Made by a program: the position numbers and the translations under genes
Notes under the pieces: generated by a model
What the model was told of the DNA's origin: nothing
What the model saw: only the letters and a program-made list of their open reading frames with translations
The model's database searches: none
Part shown: one piece after another, positions 52,634 through 61,580 of the stretch
How the letters are laid out: every line of letters starts with the position of its first letter
Position numbering within the stretch: the first letter of the stretch is position 1
DNA from: Flavobacterium sp. UBA7663
GTDB lineage: Bacteria > Bacteroidota > Bacteroidia > Flavobacteriales > Flavobacteriaceae
Direction of reading: 5' to 3'
Length of the DNA stretch: 64,000 nt
Assembly: GCF_002483315.1 (NCBI RefSeq)
Contig: NZ_DLHR01000010.1
Location: forward strand, 62,001 to 126,000

Positions 52634-53137
52634 TTAATTTGTTTTAATCGTTGTTTCTGGTGTTTTTGTTTTTAACATATAAGCAACAATCGCGCCAATC
52701 ACCACTCCAAATGATAATCCACCTGAAATACTTTGCCAAATGTAGGCAGTTAAATTAAAGTAACTTTGAGCTTCCTCTAAGGTTAGTCTTTTACTTTCTA
52801 CAGAAAGTGCAATTAACTTAGCGAAATAGTTGGGTGTAATGAATTCGTGAGTGATAAATTGGGTAATTGGACTAAAAATCACAATAATAAAAGAAATAAC
52901 AACTCCTGAAATGAAACCTTGTTTCCAACTCATTTCGCCATTGTAGTAATTTTTCTTTTTGTCTCTTAAAGCTAAATAATACAGTAGAAAATTTGGAAAA
53001 ATAATTAGCATTGTAAAAAACATTTGCCATTTTATTTTTTCGTCATGAAAGCCTAATTGTTTTTCTAAAGTCATCCAAGCTAAGAAGATAATAATTGAGA
53101 TAAAGGCCCATTTGGTTTCGATTGAAAATTTCTTCAT
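52634..53137 (-). CDS. DUF4199 family membrane protein
   Basis: From the ATG at 53137 the product has 167 residues (MKKFSIETKW) and four membrane helices, with the cytoplasmic segment YYNGEMSWKQGFISG typical of DUF4199. An upstream ATG at 53164 is in frame but overlaps a TACATTTG -7 element (minus strand 53162-53169), so the shorter start is preferred. The downstream lipoprotein gene follows directly. Function unknown. Confidence 0.75.
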   Translation of the reverse strand: MKKFSIETKWAFISIIIFLAWMTLEKQLGFHDEKIKWQMFFTMLIIFPNFLLYYLALRDKKKNYYNGEMSWKQGFISGVVISFIIVIFSPITQFITHEFITPNYFAKLIALSVESKRLTLEEAQSYFNLTAYIWQSISGGLSFGVVIGAIVAYMLKTKTPETTIKTN

Positions 53138-53161
53138 GAAAGTTAAATTTAATTGGTACTT

Positions 53162-53219
53162 CAAATGTACTATATTTTGTAATAAATGCTACAAAACCCA
53201 ATCTGAATTTCTATTTTTG
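53162..53219. promoter_or_regulatory. Divergent promoters: DUF4199 gene (-) and YeeE/YedE gene (+)
   Basis: TACATTTG on the minus strand at 53162-53169 and TATTTTTG on the plus strand at 53212-53219 both match TAnnTTTG and point away from each other. The -33 boxes are weak. Confidence 0.5.
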
Positions 53220-53237
53220 TCAAAAATTACATTAGGT

Positions 53238-53804
53238 ATGGAAATTGTTTTTGGAACTTGGCATTGGGCCGTATCCGGTTTTTTAATTGGTATGGTGATG
53301 TTACTTTTAATTTATTTTGGAAAATCTTTCGGAATGTCTTCTAATCTGCGTACCATGTGTACTATGGCTGGAGCAGGTAAATTCAGTGATTTTTTTAAGT
53401 TTGATTGGCGTGAACAAAAGTGGAGTTTAGCCGTTGTGTTAGGTGCTTTTGTTGGAGGTTTTATCGCCTTTTACTTTTTATCGAATGGAACTGGTGTAAA
53501 TATTAATTCCGATACAGTTTCACAACTACAAACCTTAGGAATAGAAGCTCCAAATGGTAAATTAATGCCTGATGCTATTTTTAGCATGGAAACACTTCAA
53601 ACTCCAAAAGGATTTGCTATTTTATTAATTGGCGGCTTGTTAATTGGATTTGGAACACGTTACGCTGGTGGTTGTACTTCAGGTCACGCTATTTCTGGAT
53701 TAAGTAATTTTCAACTACCTTCTTTAGTTGCTGTAATCGGATTTTTTATTGGAGGATTATTAATGGCACATTATATTTTACCTATAATTTTTAAAACAGC
53801 ATAA
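53238..53804 (+). CDS. YeeE/YedE family protein, first half of a split thiosulfate-type transporter
   Basis: 188 residues from MEIVFGTWHWAVSG. The frame is open further upstream, but that would run through the -7 element. There are four to five membrane helices, the N-terminal segment SSNLRTMCTMAGAG and the conserved Cys motif RYAGGCTSGHAISGL. Full-length YeeE (TsuA) carries two such halves. Here the second half is a separate gene 4 bp downstream. Family members move thiosulfate or other sulfur compounds; the substrate here is unproven. Confidence 0.85.
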   Translation: MEIVFGTWHWAVSGFLIGMVMLLLIYFGKSFGMSSNLRTMCTMAGAGKFSDFFKFDWREQKWSLAVVLGAFVGGFIAFYFLSNGTGVNINSDTVSQLQTLGIEAPNGKLMPDAIFSMETLQTPKGFAILLIGGLLIGFGTRYAGGCTSGHAISGLSNFQLPSLVAVIGFFIGGLLMAHYILPIIFKTA

Positions 53805-53808
53805 GCAT

Positions 53809-54222
53809 ATGAAATTAGCTAGATTTTTTCTGACAGGAATTGTATTCGGAATTGTTTTGACTAAGGCAGAAGCTGTTTCTTGGTATCGCATTTACGAAAT
53901 GTTTCATTTTCAATCGTTTCATATGTTTGGAATTATTGGAATGGCTTTATTTACAGGAGTTTTAGGTATTCAGTTAATCAAAAGGTTTAAAATAAAAGAC
54001 TTCAACGGTTTTCCAATTCAAATTATTGAAAAAGAAAAAGGTTTTTGGCGTTATATTATTGGTGGAACACTATTTGGACTAGGTTGGGCATTAGTGGGAA
54101 GTTGTCCAGGACCTATTTTTATTTTACTTGGAACAGGAACCTATGCCATTGCCGTAGTTTTAATTGGTGCTTTGTTAGGAACTTATATTTACGGACTTCT
54201 AAAGGATAAATTACCTCATTAA
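53809..54222 (+). CDS. YeeE/YedE family protein, second half (DUF6691-like)
   Basis: 137 residues with four membrane helices and the Cys motif GWALVGSCPGPIFILLG, the counterpart of the GGCTSGH motif in the upstream gene. The N-terminus is MKLARFFLTGIVFGIVLTKAEAVSWYRI, noted here as MKLARFFLTG and AEAVSWYRI. The two proteins probably form one transporter. 4 bp spacing argues for translational coupling. The next gene, a metallochaperone, has its own -7 element. Confidence 0.85.
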   Translation: MKLARFFLTGIVFGIVLTKAEAVSWYRIYEMFHFQSFHMFGIIGMALFTGVLGIQLIKRFKIKDFNGFPIQIIEKEKGFWRYIIGGTLFGLGWALVGSCPGPIFILLGTGTYAIAVVLIGALLGTYIYGLLKDKLPH

Positions 54223-54270
54223 AGTTAAGTTAAAGTAACAAAAGTTACTGTGTTTGGCTTCTAGATTTTG

Positions 54271-54278
54271 TAAATTTG
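54271..54278 (+). promoter_or_regulatory. -7 element of the metallochaperone gene
   Basis: TAAATTTG, 22 bp before the start codon. TTACTG at 54245-54250 is the nearest -33-like sequence. Confidence 0.45.
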
Positions 54279-54300
54279 TTATTCATAAAAATACAATATC

Positions 54301-54567
54301 ATGAAAACTACACTATATATTCAAAATTTAAAATGTGGCGGTTGTGCCAATACTATTACAAAGAATGTTTCTTCAATTGATGCTGTTACTGAAGTGTCTG
54401 TTAATGTTGAAGAAAATTCCGTTTCTTTTGATTATCCAACAGAAGAAAAGTTAATTGAAGTTAAGGAAAAACTGAAAGTATTAGGATATCCCGAAGATGG
54501 CGAAGCAAACAGTTTAGGAGCAAAAGCTAAATCGTATGTAAGTTGTGCCATTGGAAAAATGAGTTAA
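54301..54567 (+). CDS. HMA-domain heavy-metal-binding protein
   Basis: 88 residues, one heavy-metal-associated domain with the metal-binding motif NLKCGGCANTI (Cys12 and Cys15) followed by a KNVSSIDAVTEVSVNVEEN strand-turn-strand. It resembles CopZ copper chaperones but extends about 20 residues beyond the usual fold and ends with YVSCAIGKM. It is cytoplasmic. No copper ATPase gene is adjacent. The metal is unknown; copper is the commonest ligand. Confidence 0.85.
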   Translation: MKTTLYIQNLKCGGCANTITKNVSSIDAVTEVSVNVEENSVSFDYPTEEKLIEVKEKLKVLGYPEDGEANSLGAKAKSYVSCAIGKMS

Positions 54568-54574
54568 ATGAAAG

Positions 54575-54597
54575 TCCCGATTTATTCGGGATTTTTT
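54575..54597 (+). terminator. Intrinsic terminator after the metallochaperone gene
   Basis: Stem TCCCGA / TCGGGA with loop TTTAT, followed by six T. Confidence 0.8.
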
Positions 54598-54697
54598 ATT
54601 TCTAATTGTAGTATAAGTAATATTTATCGTTTTCTAAATCTCATATTACCTTATTTTCGTACTTTTGAAAGTATAAGTTTAATATCTTAAAAACGCT

Positions 54698-55456
54698 ATG
54701 AAAATTGTAGTATCACCTGCCAAATCCTTAAATTTTGAATCACCACTTCCAATTCAAAACTATACTGAAAGTTTATTTTTAAAAGAAGCGGAAACCATTC
54801 AAAAAACTTTAAAAAAGAAAAAGCCAAAGCAATTGATGGAGTTAATGGACATTTCGGAAAAGTTAGCCGATTTGAATTGGGAACGCAATCAAAATTGGTC
54901 GTTACCTTTTACGCCTGAAAATGCTCGTCCAGCTGTTTTTGCTTTCGATGGCGATGTTTATACAGGTTTAGATGCTTATACTATCTCAACCGATAAATTT
55001 CCTATTCTAGAAGATAAATTACGCATTCTTTCGGGTTTATATGGTGTTTTAAAGCCTCTTGATTTAATGCTACCGTATCGATTAGAAATGGGGACTTCTT
55101 TGCCTATTGGCTCAAAAAAGAACTTGTATGAGTTCTGGAAAAAAAAGGTAACGGCATCTTTGAATAGTGAATTACAAAAAAACGAAATTTTCATCAACTT
55201 AGCGAGTAACGAATATTTTTCTGCAGTAGATACCAAAACGTTGAAAGTTCCAGTTATTACTCCAGAATTTAAAGATTACAAAGACGGAAAATTAAAAATG
55301 ATTAGCTTCTTTGCCAAAAAGGCAAGAGGTTTAATGGTACGTTATATTATTGATACCAATGCAGAAACAATAGAAGATTTGAAGCAATTCAATTATGATG
55401 GATATGCTTTTGATGCAAACTTGTCTAAAGGAAACACATTAGTTTTTACCCGATAA
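54698..55456 (+). CDS. yaaA: Peroxide stress protein YaaA family
   Basis: 252 residues beginning MKIVVSPAKSLNFESPLP, the YaaA/DUF328 signature. Further conserved strings are LNWERNQNW, PAVFAFDGDVYTGLDA, RILSGLYGVLKPLDLM and YRLEMGT. In E. coli YaaA binds DNA and limits free iron during hydrogen peroxide stress. It lies 3 bp upstream of selO, so the two are cotranscribed, grouping two oxidative-stress functions. Confidence 0.95.
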   Translation: MKIVVSPAKSLNFESPLPIQNYTESLFLKEAETIQKTLKKKKPKQLMELMDISEKLADLNWERNQNWSLPFTPENARPAVFAFDGDVYTGLDAYTISTDKFPILEDKLRILSGLYGVLKPLDLMLPYRLEMGTSLPIGSKKNLYEFWKKKVTASLNSELQKNEIFINLASNEYFSAVDTKTLKVPVITPEFKDYKDGKLKMISFFAKKARGLMVRYIIDTNAETIEDLKQFNYDGYAFDANLSKGNTLVFTR

Positions 55457-55459
55457 TAA

Positions 55460-57019
55460 ATGAAATTACACCTAAACGATACTTTCAATCAGCAATTGCC
55501 AGCCGATTCAAATGTTTCAAATACACGAAGACAAGTATTTGATGCTGCTTTTTCGTTTGTATCACCTCGTGTTCCTTCAAACCCTAAATCGCTTCATGTT
55601 GCTGATGAGGTGGCTCAATTATTAGGAATTTCTGAAGCAGAAACACAATCTCTTGATTTTTTAAATTTGGTTTCAGGAAGTAGTGTTTATCCAGATTCAA
55701 AACCTTATGCCATGGCGTATGCCGGACATCAATTTGGGAATTGGGCTGGACAACTAGGTGATGGAAGAGCAATCAATTTATTTGAGATTTTGCACAATAA
55801 TCAGCGTTGGACATTACAATTGAAAGGAGCAGGTGAAACGCCTTATTCGAGAACGGCGGATGGTTTTGCCGTTTTGCGTTCTTCAATACGCGAACATTTG
55901 TGTAGTGAAGCGATGTATCATTTGGGTGTACCTACCACTCGCTCGTTATCCTTGGTGACAACTGGTGACAAAGTTTTGAGAGATGTTTTGTACAACGGAA
56001 ATGCCGCTTATGAAGACGGAGCTGTGGTATGTAGGGTGGCTCCTTCGTTTATTCGTTTTGGGAATTTTCAGTTGTTTGCTGCTCGAAAAGATATCAAAAA
56101 TTTAAAAGCGTTAGCCGATTATACGATTCAGTATTTTTATCCTGAAATTACCACATCGGGAAAAGAAAAGTATTTGCAGTTTTATCAAGAAGTGGTGAAT
56201 AAAACAGTGGAAATGGTGTTGCATTGGCAACGCGTTGGTTTTGTTCATGGTGTGATGAATACGGATAATATGTCGATTTTGGGATTAACAATTGATTATG
56301 GTCCGTATGGTTGGTTGGAAGATTATGACCCGGATTGGACACCAAATACTACCGATGCAGAAGGCAGAAGATATCGTTTCAGAAACCAACCCGATATTGC
56401 TTTGTGGAATTTAGTACAATTAGGAAATGCTTTGTATCCGTTGATTGAAGATATTTCTTCGATGGAACAAGTATTGAATAATTACAGTCAGCAATTTGAT
56501 AGTCAATTTCCGATAATACAACAGCAGAAGTTGGGATTACAAGCGGAATATGATGCTCATTTTCAAGATGAATTAATTACTTTGTTGACTGCTTCAGAAA
56601 CCGATATGACGATTTTCTATCGCAACTTGGCCAATGTAGTAAAAACAGATTCTTCTGATGAAGCGTTAGCTAAAATTACCTTAGCGTTTTATCAACCCAA
56701 TAAAATTGTAACGACATTAAAAACGAGTTGGCTGAATTGGATGGAATTGTATTTGGAGAAAATTAAAGCAGAAGTTGGTTCAGACGAAGAACGAAAAGAA
56801 GCTATGAATAAAGTGAATCCAAAATATGTGTTGCGAAATTACATGGCACAGTTAGCCATTGAAGCCGCAGAGAAAGAAGATTATACGCTTATTGACGAAT
56901 TATATACATTGCTTAAAAATCCATACAACGAACAACCGCAATATAAAAAATGGTTTGCCAAACGACCTGATTGGGCGCGAGATAAAGTTGGGTGTTCTAT
57001 GTTGTCGTGTAGTTCTTAG
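55460..57019 (+). CDS. selO: Protein adenylyltransferase SelO/YdiU family
   Basis: 519 residues of pseudokinase fold: AYAGHQFGNWAGQLGDGRA, LQLKGAGETPYSRTADG, SSIREHLCSEAM, VHGVMNTDNMSILGLTIDYG (landmarks only) and WLEDYDPDW. SelO transfers AMP to Ser/Thr/Tyr of partner proteins, with a role in oxidative stress. The C-terminus GCSMLSCSS keeps the redox cysteine found near the end of bacterial SelO, the site of selenocysteine in animals. It is directly downstream of yaaA. Confidence 0.95.
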   Translation: MKLHLNDTFNQQLPADSNVSNTRRQVFDAAFSFVSPRVPSNPKSLHVADEVAQLLGISEAETQSLDFLNLVSGSSVYPDSKPYAMAYAGHQFGNWAGQLGDGRAINLFEILHNNQRWTLQLKGAGETPYSRTADGFAVLRSSIREHLCSEAMYHLGVPTTRSLSLVTTGDKVLRDVLYNGNAAYEDGAVVCRVAPSFIRFGNFQLFAARKDIKNLKALADYTIQYFYPEITTSGKEKYLQFYQEVVNKTVEMVLHWQRVGFVHGVMNTDNMSILGLTIDYGPYGWLEDYDPDWTPNTTDAEGRRYRFRNQPDIALWNLVQLGNALYPLIEDISSMEQVLNNYSQQFDSQFPIIQQQKLGLQAEYDAHFQDELITLLTASETDMTIFYRNLANVVKTDSSDEALAKITLAFYQPNKIVTTLKTSWLNWMELYLEKIKAEVGSDEERKEAMNKVNPKYVLRNYMAQLAIEAAEKEDYTLIDELYTLLKNPYNEQPQYKKWFAKRPDWARDKVGCSMLSCSS

Positions 57020-57373
57020 ATTTAATGGCACTATGTTACGCAAAGTAGGCACAAAGTCACACAAAGGTTAATTTTAACATATAAGTCTTATAAGGTAAAT
57101 GAAGTGTATTATTACCGATAATTAAGCTCATAAAAGGGATGCTTGACAGCAGACAAACTATGCGAATAGATAATTAAGAAATGTGTAATGTCTCTGTGTG
57201 AAAATTTGAAACCTGAAACAAAAATTAAAAACATATAAGTCATATAAAAAAAATAAGTCAAGGCTCACGTTGAATAAAGTTCATAATAGATTTTAAAGAT
57301 TACTATTATTTTTATAATCTGTGTTCCAAAAACCTGAAACCTGAAACTTGAAACTTGAAACAAAAAATTAACT
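57020..57373. repeat. Non-coding spacer with dispersed and short tandem repeats
   Basis: No gene seen. It contains ACATATAAGTC words at 57078 and 57231; the second, 57231-57245, is the reverse complement of 49858-49872. There is also a tandem run of the 8-base unit CCTGAAAC/CTTGAAAC around 57331-57360, with a stray copy near 57211. The words resemble those at 49.7 and 61 kb. Confidence 0.5.
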
Positions 57374-57709
57374 ATGAAAAACTGGAATCCTATTACAACA
57401 GAACAAGATGTTCACAACATAATTGAAAAATCGAATGTAAAACCTCAAATTATTTTTAAAGATAGCGTGACTTGTGGCATTAGTGCTTATGCTAAGGAGC
57501 GCTTGGTTAGTGGAAATGATGTGTTGATTGCTAAAGCCGATTTCAATTATTTGGATTTGCTATCGTATCGAAGTGTTTCTAATTTTATTGCAGAGGAATT
57601 AAGTGTGATTCATCAATCGCCACAAATTATTGTTTTAAAGAATGGGGAAGTGGTGTATCGAGTATCGCATCATAGCATTCAGGCGGAAGACATTGCGAAG
57701 TATTTGTAG
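57374..57709 (+). CDS. ytxJ: Bacillithiol-system redox protein YtxJ
   Basis: 111 residues, thioredoxin-like. The active site is FKDSVTCGISAYAKERL, with a single Cys34 in a C-G-I-S arrangement, and the C-terminal half has SPQIIVLKNGEVVYRVSHHSI. YtxJ is a monothiol bacilliredoxin-like protein that reduces bacillithiol-protein disulfides. Many Flavobacteria make bacillithiol. It lies alone after a non-coding repeat region. Confidence 0.88.
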   Translation: MKNWNPITTEQDVHNIIEKSNVKPQIIFKDSVTCGISAYAKERLVSGNDVLIAKADFNYLDLLSYRSVSNFIAEELSVIHQSPQIIVLKNGEVVYRVSHHSIQAEDIAKYL

Positions 57710-57850
57710 TTTTGGATTTAGGAATTTTCTAAAATAGGAACCGATTTTATATCTGTGATTTCTGTAATTTTTTCTAGAAATAGTATAACACTTTAGTCAA
57801 TTGAAGTGTATAATTTTAATGTTGTAAATAATTACTAACATTATACTATT

Positions 57851-58168
57851 ATGAAAAAAACAACTCTTTACTTATTGATGCTAATAATGTCGATAAGTTT
57901 CTTTCCAAACACTATGACAGCTGCAGGTAATCCATCAAATACACCAGCTACTGCGCCTATTGAAGTTCCAGCGCATGTACAAGTACAGTTAGATCGTTTG
58001 AATGAAATAAAAGCAATGGACAAGTCAGACATGACTTCTTCAGAAAAAAAAGCACTTCGAAAAGAAGTTAAAGTAATAAAATCTTCATTACGAGATAGTA
58101 ATAGCGGTATTTATTTATCTGTAGGAGCTATTATCATTATCGTTCTTTTATTGATTTTATTATTGTAA
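57851..58168 (+). CDS. Small secreted/membrane protein of unknown function
   Basis: 105 residues. An N-terminal signal segment (1-24, ending MTAAG), a Pro/Ala-rich stretch, a charged helix (DRLNEIKAMDKSDMTSSEKK) and a C-terminal transmembrane helix SVGAIIIIVLLLILLL. The layout, with a short amphipathic middle and a tail anchor, is common in Bacteroidota. No family with known function is recognised. Confidence 0.7.
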   Translation: MKKTTLYLLMLIMSISFFPNTMTAAGNPSNTPATAPIEVPAHVQVQLDRLNEIKAMDKSDMTSSEKKALRKEVKVIKSSLRDSNSGIYLSVGAIIIIVLLLILLL

Positions 58169-58233
58169 TATTTATCCAACTACCTATGACGAAATTATGA
58201 ATGTTTTGTTTAGGAGTTGGATTCTTTAAATTC

Positions 58234-58271
58234 AATTTTCCCCAAATTACATTAAGTATTTGGGGAAAATT
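58234..58271. terminator. Bidirectional intrinsic terminator
   Basis: Perfect 14-bp stem AATTTTCCCCAAAT / ATTTGGGGAAAATT, loop of 10 nt. Shared by the 105-residue gene and the convergent M48 peptidase gene. Confidence 0.85.
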
Positions 58272-58277
58272 ATTTTA

Positions 58278-60314
58278 TTAAGTTAGTAATTGTAATTTAA
58301 TATCAAGCCACTCTTTTTTGTGTAAAAAGAAAATTCTTTGGTTAAGAAACTGGAAGGTATTAATCATCTTAAATAGTTCCTGAAGTTGATCATTTTTGTA
58401 TTCTTTTCCAACAAAATAGCCTAAATTTTTGTTTGAAAACTCATTGATTTCTTTTGATAATTCAGAATTTAATTCGTTTTGGTAAACAGGTAAATTTATT
58501 AGATTTTTAAGTTCCTCTTTTAATTTATTTTCAATAGGACGAAACGATTCGAAACGATCTCTGATGATTTCAAAAGGAGTTTCTTTATTTATGAACTCTA
58601 ATGCTTCTGTAATCTGATTGTTTAGTTCAAAATTTTCATCAAATTTTTTGTCAAAATTCAAATACTTTTTACTCGCGGATTCAAATTCTATAGTTTTGTT
58701 TTTCTGAGTTGCTATAGCGTGAAAATAATTATAAATCTTTTGGTCGTGAAATGTTAACTTTTCTTGTAACTTTTTGATTTCATCCTCTATTTTATTGATG
58801 GCATTATTTACATCGCTTTTATTGTGTTTTACTCCTTCATAATCAAAAGTATTGATGTCATAATGACCAAGTTTAATGTTTTCTAGTATCATCAAATCTT
58901 GTTGAGCTGTAGCTAATTCTCTTGGAATGTTTGCCATTTCATCATTAAACAAATTTTCAAATGTATCTGTTGAGGAATTAATATTTTCCATTGAAAAATT
59001 TGTAGGACTATGCTGGTTGTAATATCCTTTAAAAGCTTCATTAAAGCTTTCTCTGTCATAATCTGCTTCAAATTCTTTAGTGAAATTGTCAAAACTAATT
59101 TTTATGTTTTCGGCAGGATAGTTTACCCTACCAAATAATTTTTGGGTTAACTTTTTCTCTGTTTCTGGTGCATCCGTAAATAGACTACTTGCAGGTTCAA
59201 TATTTGGATTTGGTTTCACTATTCCAATTTTTTCTAATGCTGCGATGCGTTCTTCAATTTCTGGATGTGAAGCCCATTGGTTTTTAATTACCAATTTAGA
59301 AGCATTGAAAGAGTTTGTGTTTTCAGATTTTACTTCAGGTAGTTGATTGATGATAGCAATGCCTTGTTTTTCAGCATAGAAGTTCATGATATAGGAGTGT
59401 TCTTTGAAAATGTTTTCACTTATCCACCCTTCGCTGAATTTGTTTTCATAGAATTGTAAAATACTATTATAGCTTTTATCGGCTAAATCCATACGTAATA
59501 ATGAAGTTTTTAATGGAATATAACCAGTAACATTTGCTGCTACTTCATCGGCATGAAATTCCATTTCTCGCGAAAGTGCCATATAGCTTTTATTTACAAT
59601 ACCATACATTTTTTGTAGAATCCACTGAATACCTTGTATTATTTTAACAGCTGCAGCCACAAATATGGAGAAATAACCACTCACATTAGCCCATTTTTGA
59701 ATTAAGTTCTCATAGGAGTCATTCTCATATAGCATGTTGTACATGATTTGATTTACGTTGTAAACAAAACTTCCCACTTTCATTGTTCTTTGCGAAAAAT
59801 GTCCAAATTCGTGTGCTAAAATGGCTTTTAATTCGTCGTGTGTTACACTGTTTACTAATCCCATTCCAATGTGTAGGTTCTTTTTTATTGGTAAGAACAT
59901 ACTCCAAAAACTAGAATCATAAAATACACTTGCATTTACTTCTGTTGATAGAAACACTTTTTTAGGAAAATTAGTTTTAGTTTCTGCAACAATTTCATCT
60001 ATAAATGCAAATAATTTTGGTTCTTCAGAACGTTTTACTTCCGTGAAATTAGACAAATCAGTTTTATTTCTTTTGAAAAGGAATTTAAGTAAAAATATAA
60101 TTATCATTACACCTAAACTCGCTAAACCAATTCCTAATGCTAAGGTAAAAAACATTGGTTTTGCTATTATTAATGTTACACCACCCGCTATGCAGGCAAT
60201 TGTTACTAAAAATCCAATAAGTATTAAAAGGATATAAACGAGTATAAATAGTCCAATAGCAAAAATAGCTTTACTTGTTTGTTTTTTAAATTCAGGTGAA
60301 ATTTGAATGTCCAT
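58278..60314 (-). CDS. M48 family membrane metalloprotease
   Basis: 678 residues. Two to three N-terminal membrane helices (17-80) are followed by the protease domain with zinc motif HEFGH (168-172; ILAHEFGHFSQR) and the downstream EMEFHADEVAA glutamate segment near 250. One or two further membrane helices lie around 213-230. The remaining 380 residues form a helical, coiled-coil-rich region (DVNNAINKIEDEIKKLQEKL) without a known domain. It is longer than HtpX (about 290). It is likely an inner-membrane quality-control protease. Monocistronic. Confidence 0.88.
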   Translation of the reverse strand: MDIQISPEFKKQTSKAIFAIGLFILVYILLILIGFLVTIACIAGGVTLIIAKPMFFTLALGIGLASLGVMIIIFLLKFLFKRNKTDLSNFTEVKRSEEPKLFAFIDEIVAETKTNFPKKVFLSTEVNASVFYDSSFWSMFLPIKKNLHIGMGLVNSVTHDELKAILAHEFGHFSQRTMKVGSFVYNVNQIMYNMLYENDSYENLIQKWANVSGYFSIFVAAAVKIIQGIQWILQKMYGIVNKSYMALSREMEFHADEVAANVTGYIPLKTSLLRMDLADKSYNSILQFYENKFSEGWISENIFKEHSYIMNFYAEKQGIAIINQLPEVKSENTNSFNASKLVIKNQWASHPEIEERIAALEKIGIVKPNPNIEPASSLFTDAPETEKKLTQKLFGRVNYPAENIKISFDNFTKEFEADYDRESFNEAFKGYYNQHSPTNFSMENINSSTDTFENLFNDEMANIPRELATAQQDLMILENIKLGHYDINTFDYEGVKHNKSDVNNAINKIEDEIKKLQEKLTFHDQKIYNYFHAIATQKNKTIEFESASKKYLNFDKKFDENFELNNQITEALEFINKETPFEIIRDRFESFRPIENKLKEELKNLINLPVYQNELNSELSKEINEFSNKNLGYFVGKEYKNDQLQELFKMINTFQFLNQRIFFLHKKEWLDIKLQLLT

Positions 60315-60423
60315 ATATTTTGTAAATAGAATTACAAATATGAAATTTATTTTGGAAAATATGCTAAATAGAAATGAAATTTCTCACAAAATATTCAATT
60401 TAAATTAGCTGTGAATGGATTTT

Positions 60424-60885
60424 CTAGTAATACAAAGTAAAGCCCATCGCCTTAGCTAAAGCGTAATGCTTTTCGAATAATTCTTCCACAATATCGTTTA
60501 CGTCATCATATTCTTGGCATAAAGCAAAGAATGGATTGTCGATAATGGTACTTAGTATTGGTGCTGGGTTGCGATAGCCTGAAATGGAAATGGCTCCCGT
60601 GACATCTAAGAAATATTGAGCGGTTTCGGAATCTAGGTCTAATTGTAAGGTATTGGCAAAATGGATGCGTTTGTTGGTGAGTTTGCCTTCAAAAAACTCG
60701 GCTATTTCTTCTAGGCTATACAAATAATTATCAATAATGATGTTATTGTCTCTTCCTTGGAATACCAAATAGAGTATTTCATAATCATGAAAGTTTCGGT
60801 CTTCGTAGAGTAGGGTGGATAGGCTTTCTTCTAATCCTTCAATGCTGTCGCAGGTTTGGTAAACGTTAGTGATGTTGTATTGCAA
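60424..60885 (-). CDS. DUF6642-like protein, probably starting further upstream
   Basis: The conservative frame of 153 residues starts at a TTG (60885). The same frame stays open upstream to 60993 and encodes sequence that looks protein-like (KLFCLESVPDVTS, then SIILPSLEKLALQ). It contains no ATG, GTG or other TTG; an ATT at 60981 would give 185 residues, close to the size remembered for the family. The gene may use a rare start codon or may have lost its start next to the repeat block at 61015. Features: EILYLVFQGRDNNII near residue 40, and an acidic C-terminus. Function unknown. Confidence 0.55.
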   Translation of the reverse strand: MQYNITNVYQTCDSIEGLEESLSTLLYEDRNFHDYEILYLVFQGRDNNIIIDNYLYSLEEIAEFFEGKLTNKRIHFANTLQLDLDSETAQYFLDVTGAISISGYRNPAPILSTIIDNPFFALCQEYDDVNDIVEELFEKHYALAKAMGFTLYY

Positions 60886-61014
60886 TGCTAGTTTTTCTAA
60901 AGAGGGTAGTATGATGCTGGATGTTTGGGAAGTGACATCTGGAACGCTTTCTAGGCAAAATAGTTTGGAATTAGGATGAATTGTTTTTGATTTTTACAAA
61001 AGTAGGTGGTTTTT

Positions 61015-61541
61015 TTGAATGTTGAATCTTGATTAACGAATGTTGAATTTTGAAATTAAAACACATAGGCACAGTAGTTTTACCTTGGGTTGATTTTTTA
61101 GGCGTTGCACTTGGCATAGTTAGCATTAGACTACACGCATAGTTTGTCATGCTGATAAGCATCTCTTGAATGTTGAATGATGATTAACGAATGTTGAAAT
61201 TAAAACACATAGACACAATAGTTTTTTACACAGAGCTGCACCGAGTTTTTTTGGAAGTGGATTGAGTTGAGGGAGTTGCACAGAGACGTTACACTTTTAT
61301 AGTTCACAATAGACTAATCGTCTAGTTTGTCATGCTGTTAAGCATTTCTTGAATGTTGAATGCTGATTAACGAATGTTGAATTTTGAAATTAAAACACAT
61401 AGGCACATAGTTTTTTACACAGAGCTGCACGGAGTTTCTTTGGAAGTGGATTGTGTTGAGAGAGTTACACAGAGGCGTTGCACTTGGCATAGTTAACATT
61501 AGACTACACGCATAGTTTGTCATGCTGTTAAGTATCTCTTT
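61015..61541. repeat. Three tandem imperfect repeats of about 150-190 bp
   Basis: Copies begin at 61015, 61166 and 61349, each with TTGAATGTTGAAT. Shared parts are GATTAACGAATGTTGAA, AATTAAAACACATAG, ACACAGAGCTGCAC (copies 2 and 3) and TAGTTTGTCATGCTG. Copy 1 lacks the ACACAGAGCTGCAC portion. Short minus-strand frames inside are similar to each other only because of the repeat and are not genes. Confidence 0.75.
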
Positions 61542-61580
61542 AAGCACGATGAGTATTATAATTTACGGTACAAATGATAA

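Noticed and set aside
53112..53237. Longer N-terminus of the YeeE/YedE protein
   Set aside because: The extra 42 residues are unlike the family and the frame there crosses the -7 element TATTTTTG.
61015..61541. Possible CRISPR array
   Set aside because: The units are long, diverged and contiguous, without short identical repeats and unique spacers, and no cas genes are near.
60971..61547. Two similar minus-strand frames with MTNYACSLMLTMPSATP
   Set aside because: They resemble each other because they lie in the tandem repeats; length and composition do not suggest genes.
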